Below, piece after piece: positions 1 through 7,905 of a stretch of 64,000 nt of DNA. Made by a program: the position numbers and the translations under genes. Below the pieces are notes generated by a model. It did no database searches, was not told where the DNA came from, and was given only the letters and a program-made list of their open reading frames with translations. The stretch is taken from the NCBI GenBank assembly GCA_020722725.1, contig DYKG01000014.1:1-64000 (forward strand). Direction: 5' to 3'. The stretch comes from Candidatus Methylomirabilis sp. (GTDB lineage Bacteria; Muiribacteriota; Ozemobacteria; Ozemobacterales; Ozemobacteraceae). Within the stretch, counting starts at the first letter, position 1. Every line of letters starts with the position of its first letter.

Positions 1-132
1 AAGATCGGCCTTTTCCGGTACTGGGTTATGCTAAAAAGTGCGAAAGTCCACATAAGATACCAGAGTTTTTCTTTACAAGTTGTTAAGTGAACCCTAATAT
101 GTTGTGTTATATGGTGTTACTAAAAATTTTTA

Positions 133-141
133 TGGTATAAT
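133..141 (+). promoter_or_regulatory. Extended -10 promoter ahead of the first gene
   Basis: TATAAT lies at 136-141 and is preceded by TG one base upstream (133-134), the extended -10 arrangement. No good -35 box sits at 17 bases; TTGTGT at 102-107 is too far away. Transcription would start near 148, leaving a leader of about 80 bases before the ATG at 228. The rest of 1-188 shows no gene that I can support. Confidence 0.45.
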
Positions 142-227
142 AAAAACAGCAGAAAAAAATGTAACACTTAATCGTTCTTAGTCGTATCATGGTTGTAGGT
201 CAAAAAATGTTTTACGGAGGAGAGCTT

Positions 228-1568
228 ATGAAATTCTGGAACAAGTTCCTGTTACTGGTTGCTGTATTATACGTGTGTGCAACGGTGTGGCCGGTTGTGG
301 CTGCTGAGACTGCCCCAGAGGCGTCTACCGCAGACAAAGAGGCTGCTAAAATTCCAGATTCAACTGACATGACCCTGGGAATGAAAGCAAGTCCTTATGC
401 ATTGCCGGAACAATTTCGTGGCGGCGACCCGGACAGTGGTCTGGTTCATTGTCTCGAAGATGTTTATTATGAAAAGCATGAACACTCTCTGATTTACAAC
501 CCAGATGCTTCCTCTCTTGCCGAAGGTGCAAAGTTTGAAAGTGAACCTAACATCACCTGGGAAACCAAGGTAAAAGATGCTGATGGTAATTTCAAAACCC
601 TGAGCGCAGAAAATACCAATATGGCTGCTGACGGCGGAAAATTTTTTGCGCCCGCCGAGTATCAGGTTGGTAACCACGGTGCTCGCGAAGTTGGCGGCGG
701 CGAAACCGGTGCTGAAGACGTAACTGAAGGAACCGGTCCGGAAGCCGGTGGTGGCGAAACCGACACCACTGAAGTAACAACTGGTACCGAACCCGGTGGC
801 GAAGCCGGCGGTTCAGAATCGACGACTTCTCTTGCCACTGCTGAAGAACCTGAAAGAAAAACTGTTACTGCTGAACAGAACATGGGCGTACTCGTCCACG
901 ACTGCACTTCACCCGATATGTGGGTAGCCTTCCAGGAAGGCGCCGGTAAGGTCGATATGGCTGAAACCGAAGAAGAACTCAAAAAAGAAATGACTCAAAA
1001 AATTATTGCCAATCTTGGCCGCCCATTCTCACAGAATGGTGATGATTTTGAAAAGGCAAGTTATCTGTTCCTCGATGAAGGTCTGGATGATGAAAGAAAC
1101 CTCGAACCCTGGAACAAAACCGCCCGCCTTTCCATCGCCGGTCCTCTCTTCAACGAAGTTGGCGCACCGAAATTCGAATCTGGTACTCTTCGGCCGACTG
1201 TTGGTAAAGAAGACTTCGTCAGCCAGGTTCATGTTACTGGCAAATCGGACAATGCTCTCAAGGGTGTTTATGTAAGAAGAAACGTTCCATTTATCTTCGC
1301 TGCCATGGCTGTTGACAACGGTGACAATCGTGCTTCTGCTGCCGACGCCGCATGCCGAATCGAATATGCCGATGGCAAAGAAGTTGATAAAACCGAAAAT
1401 GCTTATCTTTTCCGTGTTCCCAACTATCCTCGCGAAGAATACAAAGATCAGCCCGAATTCTTCTTTGTTGCCAAAGCCAAAGATAAAGAAGGCAACATCA
1501 GCACTATCAGAATGCCTCTCTATATAGTTGACCAGCAGGCAGCATTCGAAGGCGGTCGCAACCAATAA
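228..1568 (+). CDS. Secreted protein of unknown function with Gly/Glu/Thr-rich linker
   Basis: I do not recognise this 446-residue protein. The start at 228 is preferred over an in-frame ATG at 189 because GGAGGAG lies at 216-222, five bases upstream, and because it places a clean signal peptide at the N terminus (MKFWNK, a hydrophobic stretch, then VVAAE, cleavage near residue 27). Residues about 154-200 form a low-complexity linker built from GGGET, GTGPEAGGG and GTEPGGEAGG units. The C-terminal part ends in a D.EGN...PLYIVD pattern like the last strands of an Ig-like fold. The next gene starts 22 bases downstream, is also secreted and ends in a similar way, so the pair probably works together outside the inner membrane. 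The prepilin genes that follow make a pilus-related role possible, but that is inference. Confidence 0.7.
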   Translation: MKFWNKFLLLVAVLYVCATVWPVVAAETAPEASTADKEAAKIPDSTDMTLGMKASPYALPEQFRGGDPDSGLVHCLEDVYYEKHEHSLIYNPDASSLAEGAKFESEPNITWETKVKDADGNFKTLSAENTNMAADGGKFFAPAEYQVGNHGAREVGGGETGAEDVTEGTGPEAGGGETDTTEVTTGTEPGGEAGGSESTTSLATAEEPERKTVTAEQNMGVLVHDCTSPDMWVAFQEGAGKVDMAETEEELKKEMTQKIIANLGRPFSQNGDDFEKASYLFLDEGLDDERNLEPWNKTARLSIAGPLFNEVGAPKFESGTLRPTVGKEDFVSQVHVTGKSDNALKGVYVRRNVPFIFAAMAVDNGDNRASAADAACRIEYADGKEVDKTENAYLFRVPNYPREEYKDQPEFFFVAKAKDKEGNISTIRMPLYIVDQQAAFEGGRNQ

Positions 1569-1590
1569 TTAAAATAAGGGATGTTAAAAG

Positions 1591-2607
1591 ATGCAGAAAA
1601 AAAGTTCTAAGTTCTTTGTCGCGTTGTTTGTTTCTTTGTTAGCAAATGCAGCTCTCCTTGCCGAAGATCCCGCCAAAAGCGGGGCTTCGACCGGGGAAGC
1701 TCCCTGGTTGAAGGGCGTTGAAATCAGCCCGATTCCCGTCGATATCAGCCCGGTTATACCCCTTAAGGTCTCCGGGGAAAATGGTCAGCCCTTAGCCGCT
1801 ACCATGACCGAAGATGTTCCTTTTACCGTAATGTGTGAATCAACCATCTTCGATGATGCTCCGCCAGCTGAATACAAGGGCCAGCAGATTCCCAACCCTA
1901 AATGGGAAAGCAACCCTTCACCTTCATGGTATTTCATCGACTGGGAAAAGAACAAGAATCATATTGCTTCAACCACTAGCGAAGTAGCTCTGAACCAGAT
2001 GATAGTAACTCCATTGACCCCGACCGGTAAGGGTGCGATAACCTGCTATATCGGCAGAAAACTGCGCTATGACCTTCCAGAACCGGGCAAAACCAAAGTT
2101 ACTTTTGCCAATTCGAGCGGAGCAAAAGATGTTCGTGTTCTCGACATTACTCCCCCGACCTGTGGTCTTGAGATTACGGTGAAAGATGGCAAAAGCGGCA
2201 GTTTCTGGGCGGTTGAAAATCCTCCTGACAAATATCCGTTGCCGAAAATGGCTGACGTCTGCATGAATGGAGGACTTGTCAATGAAGACCCCGAGGAAGT
2301 CACCGTTGTTCCTGGTCTTGAACTTGGCGCCAGCATGGTTGTTCGGCAGGGTTCCATTAAGCTTCCAGCCAATGCCGAGATATCTTTTAAGGTGATTGGC
2401 GGCGATAACTACAAGCTTAATACTGCCAAAGTAAAATACGGAATCTGCAACGGAGCCGGTGGTGAACCAGCCCCCGTTGGGCCGGTCAATCCAACCGATC
2501 TTAAACTTGCTGATCTCAAAATTCCGGAAAATGCGCATTTTTACATTGATGCTTCAGATGAAGCCGGAAATCGTCAGGTGTTGTTCGTGCCGATCGAAAT
2601 CAAATAA
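1591..2607 (+). CDS. Secreted protein of unknown function, partner of the preceding gene
   Basis: This 338-residue protein is not recognised. It has a signal peptide (MQKKSSKFF, hydrophobic core, ALLAED, cleavage near residue 24). AAGGG at 1576-1580 is a usable ribosome binding site ten bases from the ATG. The body looks beta-rich, with several short Pro/Thr-rich stretches and few cysteines. The C terminus (DASDEAGNRQVLFVPIEIK) matches the closing strand pattern of Ig-like domains and resembles the end of the preceding protein. It is co-directional with that gene (22-base gap) and is followed at once by a strong terminator, so these two genes form a unit separate from the prepilin genes. Confidence 0.7.
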   Translation: MQKKSSKFFVALFVSLLANAALLAEDPAKSGASTGEAPWLKGVEISPIPVDISPVIPLKVSGENGQPLAATMTEDVPFTVMCESTIFDDAPPAEYKGQQIPNPKWESNPSPSWYFIDWEKNKNHIASTTSEVALNQMIVTPLTPTGKGAITCYIGRKLRYDLPEPGKTKVTFANSSGAKDVRVLDITPPTCGLEITVKDGKSGSFWAVENPPDKYPLPKMADVCMNGGLVNEDPEEVTVVPGLELGASMVVRQGSIKLPANAEISFKVIGGDNYKLNTAKVKYGICNGAGGEPAPVGPVNPTDLKLADLKIPENAHFYIDASDEAGNRQVLFVPIEIK

Positions 2608-2629
2608 CTATTTAACTAAAACTGACGGG

Positions 2630-2664
2630 CCGGAAAAGAAACTGCTTTCTTTTCCGGTTTTTTT
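2630..2664 (+). terminator. Rho-independent terminator after the secreted-protein pair
   Basis: A 12-base perfect stem (CCGGAAAAGAAA at 2630-2641 with TTTCTTTTCCGG at 2646-2657) closes a four-base loop and is followed by seven T residues. It closes the two-gene unit 228-2607. Confidence 0.88.
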
Positions 2665-2668
2665 AGGG

Positions 2669-2697
2669 TTGCCTTTTTGATTCAGATTTTTTATGAT
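2669..2697 (+). promoter_or_regulatory. Promoter of the prepilin cluster
   Basis: TTGCCT (2669-2674), a 17-base spacer and TATGAT (2692-2697) follow directly after the terminator. The ATG at 2693 lies inside the -10 box, so it cannot be the start of a gene made from this promoter. The next ATG, at 2708, would have a leader of only a few bases. Confidence 0.5.
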
Positions 2698-2707
2698 TAA
2701 ACAAGCT

Positions 2708-3358
2708 ATGTGGAAATTTGCAATGATAAAATTCAGGAGTTCAGGCATTACATTCGTTGAGGTAATGCTTGCATTCCTGATTCTCGGGATGGTTTTTCTG
2801 CCGATTTTCACTTTTCTTACTGGTTCGGTTAAAGAAACCGAAAAGTTTTACGTTGAAACTGTCGCCATTTCCCGGGCCAAATTCATTATGGATACCCTGA
2901 TGTTCCAGATTCCATGGCGTTGTATCAGGCATGGCAATCCGGCAAAAATCGATGACCCATTGTTAACCGATGGCGTCGATGATTTTCTGGCCAAAGCGGT
3001 GCCAAAAATGTTTGGTGATGGGGTGGGGCCAAGCGGTGGTGTATATACTGCTGATGGCATTTTCACCTGTAGAAAAGGGTTTAAATATAGGGCCAGGCTG
3101 AAAGTTGTGGATCTTGATTATGATTCCACCTCTTCTAATCCGATTGTTTTTTCGGTTCCGGTGCCTGGTAAAGATCCAGATGATACTCGATTTGATATTA
3201 ACAAGCTGACTTCGAAAGACGCTGATGACAAATACAACCTGATTAAAAAACTGGTTGTGCAGGTTAAATGGTCAAACAGCAAAGGGAAAGACCCCAAAGA
3301 CGACAAATACGCCAGGAGTCTTTTTCTGGTAGGCTTTAAATCTAACCTGGATAATTAA
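2708..3358 (+). CDS. Type IV prepilin-like (minor pseudopilin) protein
   Basis: The N terminus carries a class III signal: a short basic leader ending in SSG, then ITFVEVMLAFLILG. Glycine is at -1 and glutamate at +5 of the mature protein, followed by a hydrophobic helix of about 20 residues. PilD-type peptidase would cleave and methylate it. After the helix comes a globular domain of about 190 residues with no recognised family match; GspI/PilV-type minor pseudopilins are the nearest in style. An upstream in-frame ATG (2693) falls within the predicted -10 box; 2708 is used here, and 2723 (MIKFRSSG) would give the more typical leader length. The stop overlaps the next start by one base (TAATG), so the three prepilin genes are translationally coupled. 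Confidence 0.75.
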   Translation: MWKFAMIKFRSSGITFVEVMLAFLILGMVFLPIFTFLTGSVKETEKFYVETVAISRAKFIMDTLMFQIPWRCIRHGNPAKIDDPLLTDGVDDFLAKAVPKMFGDGVGPSGGVYTADGIFTCRKGFKYRARLKVVDLDYDSTSSNPIVFSVPVPGKDPDDTRFDINKLTSKDADDKYNLIKKLVVQVKWSNSKGKDPKDDKYARSLFLVGFKSNLDN

Positions 3359-3894
3359 TGATGAAAAAGAAAGGTTTCGCCATAGTTGTAGTTCTGTTTT
3401 TCGCCTTTTCGATTGCGATCATTTTGTTTTTTATGGCGCAATCGAATAGCAATCTTGCATTTCAGAACAAGCAGACCATTTACCAGATGCAGGCCTATTA
3501 TCTGGCACATTCGGCAATGCAGCATACCAAGCTGCAATTGAAACTGCTGCCAAAAGAAACTTATGACTTTTTTGCTTTGAATGGTTCCGGTAATCCTTAT
3601 CAGTCAGTTGACTCTTCGATGTACCCGCCGCTTGCAATGGGTGCTTTCAGCAAGGAAAAAACATCTTACGACCTTTTTGTTGAAGGAAAAGCGCCTGACG
3701 ATCAGTTTCCATATGGCGGAAAATACTGGGTTGAAGATATGAAGCTGCATGGTTCCCATGATTTGATGAAAATGGTTCAGGATGGTTATCGGATCAAGGT
3801 TAAATCAACCATCGATGGTGGCCGCAACAAGTCTTTTGAAGATGAACTTGAAGAGGTCGTAATTGTTTCGCGTTTTACTGGAGGTCTAAATTGA
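3358..3894 (+). CDS. Prepilin-like protein without Glu5, PilX/GspK-type
   Basis: This 178-residue protein starts MMKKKG followed by FAIVVVLFFAFSIAIILFF, a class III leader and a hydrophobic helix. The usual glutamate at mature position 5 is absent. Lack of Glu5 is known for GspK/PilX-type minor pseudopilins that sit at the tip of the fibre, which fits the position as the middle gene of three. The remainder is soluble, with aromatic-rich segments such as YQMQAYYLAHSAMQH just after the helix; the YYLAHSA segment is typical of PilX-like proteins. It overlaps the previous stop by one base and the next start by four bases. The assignment to PilX or GspK is by style only. Confidence 0.7.
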   Translation: MMKKKGFAIVVVLFFAFSIAIILFFMAQSNSNLAFQNKQTIYQMQAYYLAHSAMQHTKLQLKLLPKETYDFFALNGSGNPYQSVDSSMYPPLAMGAFSKEKTSYDLFVEGKAPDDQFPYGGKYWVEDMKLHGSHDLMKMVQDGYRIKVKSTIDGGRNKSFEDELEEVVIVSRFTGGLN

Positions 3895-4946
3895 CCTTTT
3901 TAAATGAAAATTCAAGTAATTTCAAGCGAGGGGTAACCCTGATCGAAATATTGCTGGCTGTGATTATGCTCAGCATGTTGTTTGGCTCTGGATATAGTAT
4001 TATGACCTATTCGCGCCGTGAAACCGAAAAAGGTTTCTGGATCCAGCAGGCGATCACGCAATTGCGCAATGGCTCCAGGGCGATTACCCAGAAATTGAAA
4101 ATGACTTCATATCCTTCAACCATTATTCGCAGGAATTCTGGAGCAACCGAAGAGCAGAAGGTTTTATCATATAAAGAGAAGCGCGAATATGATTACACCG
4201 GGCGTCTGAGAAAAATTGAAGTAAACGATAGCACTGATTTTGACATGCATGCCATCGTTACCCATGGTGGTGGAATTTCACCTACTTTTGAAGACCAGAC
4301 AATCATGTATTTTCCAATCTGCACACCTGAAACTGAAGATGAAGGTAGTTATGAAGAAGGCAAAATCGTCTGGGTTGAACTGGTTTTGCGGCCATCGCGG
4401 GAATATCGATTGACTGGCCTGGGGACTCTTCACATGATCGAAAGGCACGAAACATTTTCTACCAAGTCATTGCCAGATCGGGTTTTTGCTTTGAAAAAAA
4501 AATTTGACAGATCCCTGCCGATAAAGACCGACAAAGTTTTGATCGATGATGTTCGCGAAGTGGGCGTTGATTATTTTGATGTAAAAGAGTTCAAGGGGCG
4601 TGGGGTTTCCAAGGAAGGCGTTCTGGGCGAGAAACGTATTACAAAAAGAATACTGGTCACCCTTGATATCACCTGCAGTCACCCCAAAGACGGCAAAATA
4701 TGGCTCAGTGACCAGAGTTCGGTCATCAATAATGTGGAAATTGTCGAGGTGGCGGCCACTAATTTAATGGAACTTTTGGCGATTAATGGCAGCAGTGCTG
4801 ATATTAAATTTAATGGTACAACTATGACGGTGACCAAAAACCAGATGATTGGAACTTACAGGGTTACTAGGATTTTAACTGATGCGGTGGTTCTGGTAAC
4901 GCCTGGTTCTGAGGTAGAGCGCTATCTTACGCTTAAAAGCAGTTGA
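3891..4946 (+). CDS. Prepilin-like protein, GspJ/PilW-type, TTG start
   Basis: The protein has 351 residues. The only start that keeps the leader peptide is TTG at 3891, inside the previous stop (TTGA), with GGAGG at 3880-3884. The leader ends SSNFKRG and is followed by VTLIEILLAVIMLSMLFG, with Glu at mature position 5 and a hydrophobic helix. The long C-terminal domain suits the larger minor pseudopilins (GspJ or PilW type). Phrases such as WIQQAITQLRNGSRAITQKL just after the helix are typical of that group. It is the last gene of the three-gene cluster; no assembly ATPase, platform protein or secretin lies nearby, so the cluster depends on machinery encoded elsewhere. Confidence 0.75.
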   Translation: MTFLNENSSNFKRGVTLIEILLAVIMLSMLFGSGYSIMTYSRRETEKGFWIQQAITQLRNGSRAITQKLKMTSYPSTIIRRNSGATEEQKVLSYKEKREYDYTGRLRKIEVNDSTDFDMHAIVTHGGGISPTFEDQTIMYFPICTPETEDEGSYEEGKIVWVELVLRPSREYRLTGLGTLHMIERHETFSTKSLPDRVFALKKKFDRSLPIKTDKVLIDDVREVGVDYFDVKEFKGRGVSKEGVLGEKRITKRILVTLDITCSHPKDGKIWLSDQSSVINNVEIVEVAATNLMELLAINGSSADIKFNGTTMTVTKNQMIGTYRVTRILTDAVVLVTPGSEVERYLTLKSS

Positions 4947-5004
4947 TCGGGGATGACTTGAAATCTCCTCAGTGTTTTTATGTAATACTGACGGGGATTA
5001 AGAA

Positions 5005-5139
5005 ATGAGCGTAAAAATTCACAAAACAGGGATGGGAAGGCAGCTTCATTGCTTCTGTTCCAGGAGCAATGAATGCGAAGCTTCAGAAAAAAAGGTTGCA
5101 CAAAGAATGCTTGATAAAATTGAGCAGCGCAGTAAATGA
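5005..5139 (+). CDS. Possible 44-residue cysteine-containing small protein
   Basis: An open frame of 44 codons begins ATG at 5005 and ends TGA at 5137-5139. GGGG at 4993-4996 is a weak ribosome binding site. The peptide has three cysteines in a short core (LHCFCSRSNECEAS) and a basic, helical C-terminal part (VAQRMLDKIEQRSK). It is too short to identify; the clustered cysteines and its isolated position make it worth recording. The surrounding 4947-5208 region holds nothing else that I can support. Confidence 0.3.
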   Translation: MSVKIHKTGMGRQLHCFCSRSNECEASEKKVAQRMLDKIEQRSK

Positions 5140-5208
5140 AGATTTGTGTAAAATAAATCCTCTGACCTTACGATAGTAATTTTATCCTGTCGAAAAGGTC
5201 GGTATCCG

Positions 5209-5748
5209 GTGAAAGAAAAGCGTTATTCCATTACAGAGATTCAGCAGATAATCGATATCAGTCCAAACGATCTACAAAAGCTCATTCGGAAAAATTCTTC
5301 GAGGATCAAGTTAAAGACTTGTGATTTGCCAGATGGCAGCAAAGAGACTTTTCTTGATGAAGATTCTTTCAAGAAGCTTCTGTTTATAAAACAACTGGAA
5401 ATGGGAACCAAGCTTTCGGTAGATGAAGTTTGCGCCATGATCAGGGAAAAAAAAATCAAACAGGAAGATGAAGAAGACAAGTCTGAGAAAATCTCTGAAA
5501 TTTCGGGTCTCGACTTAAGCCTGCAGTCTCTTGAAGATCAGGTTGATTTTCTTCGCAGACAGCTTAATCATCTGATAATCAGACATGATCACTGTATTAA
5601 AGAGCTGAATTTGAGCCGTTCAAAAGGTGTCGTTCTTGAGAATGAGCTTAAAAGAATGAAGAATCGTGAAGCCGCATTGATGGGGCAGTTAAGGAAATTC
5701 GCCGCCGAGCATTCTGAAGACGAAATTTGTGTCAACGAAGTGAACTAA
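5209..5748 (+). CDS. MerR-like helix-turn-helix protein with coiled-coil tail
   Basis: This 179-residue cytoplasmic protein starts with GTG at 5209; AAAAGG at 5193-5198 is the ribosome binding site. Residues 1-80 fit a winged helix of MerR type: YSITEIQQIIDISPNDLQKL resembles the helix-turn-helix, a wing-like DGSKETFLDEDSFKKLLFIK follows, then a helix that reads LEMGTKLSVDEVCAMI. Residues about 105-165 are charged heptad-like sequence (SLQSLEDQVDFLRRQL and later) and should dimerise as a coiled coil. No metal-binding cysteines or ligand domain are seen, so this is probably a structural or dimeric DNA-binding regulator rather than a metal sensor. It stands alone between the prepilin cluster and a bidirectional terminator. 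Confidence 0.65.
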   Translation: MKEKRYSITEIQQIIDISPNDLQKLIRKNSSRIKLKTCDLPDGSKETFLDEDSFKKLLFIKQLEMGTKLSVDEVCAMIREKKIKQEDEEDKSEKISEISGLDLSLQSLEDQVDFLRRQLNHLIIRHDHCIKELNLSRSKGVVLENELKRMKNREAALMGQLRKFAAEHSEDEICVNEVN

Positions 5749-5753
5749 GTCTG

Positions 5754-5797
5754 AAAGCAAAAACCCGGCAACCAGACAGTTGTCGGGTTTTTGCTTT
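5754..5797. terminator. Bidirectional terminator between convergent genes
   Basis: A 19-base stem (5754-5772 with 5779-5797, one G-T mismatch, six-base loop) has A-rich left and T-rich right flanks, so it can stop transcription from both sides. It separates the MerR-like gene (plus) from the TPR gene (minus). Confidence 0.92.
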
Positions 5798-5802
5798 TAT
5801 TG

Positions 5803-6489
5803 CTATTTTTTTACTTCGAGTTTTTCGGCAATTTTTCGGGTCAGCAGGGCCACAGGTTCCATGTGAGAAGCTGGGTCAAGTCGGGCCGCTGTCTGGGCGT
5901 GATCTTTCGCGCTGGCATATTCACCTTTTTCAAAAAGGGCATTAGCCAGATTAAAGTGGGCCAGGGCATAGTTTTTGTCCTGTTTTACCGCCCTTTTATA
6001 CCAGAGTGCAGCCTTGCCATACATGTTCAGGCTGGCATAAGCGACACCGATATTATTCATGAGTTCAACGTTATCTTTTTTGAATTTCAGTGCCTGAATC
6101 CAATAATAAATCGCCTTCTTAAGACTGCCTTCATCGCGTGCTACCTGACCAAGATTGAAATAGATTTCCGAATCTTCTGGGGAAAGCTTCAGGGCTTTTT
6201 TCCAGAATTTTCTGGCCAGATAAAGGTTCCCCTGGAGGTAGTGGGCCAAAGCATAATTATAAATTAGATCTACGTTGTCTGGGAACAATTTCAGGCCATC
6301 GTGCCAGATTTTTTTTGCCCTGCCAAGATAGCCGGTATATGCGTAAGTATTGCCATGCAGCCTGATCGCAAGCGGATCATTGGGTTTTTCTTCAAGATAT
6401 TTCAGAATCAGGGGGCGGGCTTCTTCATAATTGCCGTTTTCCATGATTTTCTGGATTTTGTCCAAGTCCTGCACTGTGTGGTCTCCCAT
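5803..6489 (-). CDS. TPR-repeat protein
   Basis: The 228 residues are almost entirely tetratricopeptide repeats: at least five 34-residue units are visible, for example NVDLIYNYALAHYLQGNLYL, DSEIYFNLGQVARDEGSLKK, NVELMNNIGVAYASLNMYGK and NYALAHFNLANALFEKGEYA. No signal peptide is seen, so it should be a cytoplasmic scaffold. AAAGGA about nine bases before the ATG is the ribosome binding site. It is the last gene of the minus-strand run that begins with moeA, 27 bases after the permease gene, and ends at the bidirectional terminator. Its binding partner cannot be read from the sequence. Confidence 0.85.
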   Translation of the reverse strand: MGDHTVQDLDKIQKIMENGNYEEARPLILKYLEEKPNDPLAIRLHGNTYAYTGYLGRAKKIWHDGLKLFPDNVDLIYNYALAHYLQGNLYLARKFWKKALKLSPEDSEIYFNLGQVARDEGSLKKAIYYWIQALKFKKDNVELMNNIGVAYASLNMYGKAALWYKRAVKQDKNYALAHFNLANALFEKGEYASAKDHAQTAARLDPASHMEPVALLTRKIAEKLEVKK

Positions 6490-6516
6490 TGTTTTTCCTT
6501 TCTGTTCTGTTGATGG

Positions 6517-7644
6517 CTAAAAGGTCATCCCAAATATCAGGCCGCTGAGGGCGCTGAAGATTATTACCAGCATCAAAAATATCAAGGCTCTTTTGGCTCC
6601 GGTTATCGGAACTAGAGCTATAATACTCGGCAAACTTACTGCAGGTGCAGAAAGCAGTAGCGTCATGGCCGGGCCATCGTTCATGCCAAACCCCTTGAGG
6701 GTGGTTACGATAGTTACACCCACTATTGTACCAAAATACATCATACTGCCGATAAATGATGCAAGCAGATTGGCATAAACATCATTTTTGTCGAAATATG
6801 AAATAAAACTGGTTAGCGGTAATGCCACCACTATTATACCACAAAGAAAAATTCCGCCCAGAACTTTTGGGAAAATCATGATAAAAAGGCTTTGTGATTT
6901 TTTCAGCCAGAGAATGATTTCATAATGATGAAACCATTTCTTCGCTACCATGCCGGTGATTATAACCTGGAAAAATACCAGCACCGATCTGGAGATAAGC
7001 ATTCCGGCGGGGTTGCCGGCAGAATATACCTTTTCAATGAAAGGATCCAGTAAACCGGTTGAAGTGACCATGATCAGAACCAGTAAAACAAAAAACATGA
7101 AAATTTGGGAATCGGTGGTTTCAGACTCTTCTTCAACCATTTCCATGTCTGGTTGTTGCAAAGGTTCAGGCTGGGTGCAGAGCAATCGCATTCCCAGTCC
7201 GATGGCGATTGCGCTGAAAAAAACCAGCACAGCACGCCAGATCATATATTTGGTTCCCATTAATGTGTAGGTATATACCAGGGCGATGAGGTTTACGGCC
7301 GGAGAAGCCATAAGAAAGGTAAATGCCGGGCCGATTCCTGCGCCCTGTTGCATTATTCCGGTAAAAATGGGAATAACCCCGCATGAGCACACGGTCAGAA
7401 TTCCGCCTGAAAGAGCTGCCACCGGGTATGCGATCCAGGGATTTGCCCTGGGGCCCATCAGTTTGGTGATTCGGTTTTTGTCAAGAAACACGGCAATTGC
7501 ACCGGCAATGAAAAAAGCCGGAATCATGCCGGAAAAAAGGTGTGTGCCGAGAAATTTGCCTGTTTCTACCAGTCCAGGCCAGATAAATGTATTTTTAAGC
7601 GGCTCAAAAATACTGATTATTGCATCGACGGCCTGCAGCAGCAT
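6517..7644 (-). CDS. YraQ/DUF318-family permease
   Basis: This 375-residue integral membrane protein has about eight to ten hydrophobic segments. The family signature GGILTVCSCGVIPIFTGI is present near residue 85, with a second, related half after a hydrophilic loop (residues about 165-185) that reads as an internal duplication. The family (PF03773) includes ArsP-type and other predicted efflux permeases; the cysteine pair CSC in the first half is usual. The ATG follows the stop of the thioredoxin-like gene with no gap, and such permease plus thioredoxin-like pairs are known from other genomes, some in arsenic contexts. The actual substrate cannot be deduced. Confidence 0.85.
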   Translation of the reverse strand: MLLQAVDAIISIFEPLKNTFIWPGLVETGKFLGTHLFSGMIPAFFIAGAIAVFLDKNRITKLMGPRANPWIAYPVAALSGGILTVCSCGVIPIFTGIMQQGAGIGPAFTFLMASPAVNLIALVYTYTLMGTKYMIWRAVLVFFSAIAIGLGMRLLCTQPEPLQQPDMEMVEEESETTDSQIFMFFVLLVLIMVTSTGLLDPFIEKVYSAGNPAGMLISRSVLVFFQVIITGMVAKKWFHHYEIILWLKKSQSLFIMIFPKVLGGIFLCGIIVVALPLTSFISYFDKNDVYANLLASFIGSMMYFGTIVGVTIVTTLKGFGMNDGPAMTLLLSAPAVSLPSIIALVPITGAKRALIFLMLVIIFSALSGLIFGMTF

Positions 7645-7905
7645 TTATTGTTCTCCCAGCTCCTTTTTGATCCAGTTGATTACTTTTTCTTTGATAACCG
7701 GTTTGCCCATTGAATAAATTTTTCTGCCGATTGCCACGACGGGGGTGGTGACCACTCCAAATTGGGCAACTTCGGGAGATCCGTTAACCAGTATTTTTAT
7801 TTCGACCTGGCCTTTATAAATTTCGGCAATCTCACCGACAATCATTGCAGTTTCATCACAGGTAAAGCATTTCGATTGGCTTTTTATAACGGTGACCTGA
7901 ATCAT
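7645..7905 (-). CDS. Small thioredoxin-like protein with CFTC motif
   Basis: The 86-residue protein has a thioredoxin/glutaredoxin-like outline: a first beta strand (QVTVIKS), a redox motif CFTC at residues 13-16, a helix, a strand (VEIKILV), and a cis-proline loop VVTTPVVAIGRKI. It is close in size to the small disulfide proteins often found next to YraQ/DUF318 permeases. It lacks a signal peptide. Start and stop overlap the neighbours tightly (ATGA with the upstream gene, TAA then ATG with the permease), so thioredoxin-like protein and permease are probably made together and may handle the same thiol-reactive substrate. Confidence 0.8.
   Translation of the reverse strand: MIQVTVIKSQSKCFTCDETAMIVGEIAEIYKGQVEIKILVNGSPEVAQFGVVTTPVVAIGRKIYSMGKPVIKEKVINWIKKELGEQ

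Noticed and set aside
1-188. Possible structured RNA or riboswitch near the left edge
   Set aside because: No known riboswitch consensus could be matched by eye; only a promoter is supported.
1029-1565. 178-codon open frame on the minus strand inside the first secreted-protein gene
   Set aside because: It is fully covered by the plus-strand gene, which has a signal peptide, ribosome binding site and promoter. The antisense text has no motif.
5791-6267. 158-codon plus-strand frame opposite the TPR gene
   Set aside because: The minus-strand frame has regular TPR repeats and a ribosome binding site, so the antisense frame is a shadow.
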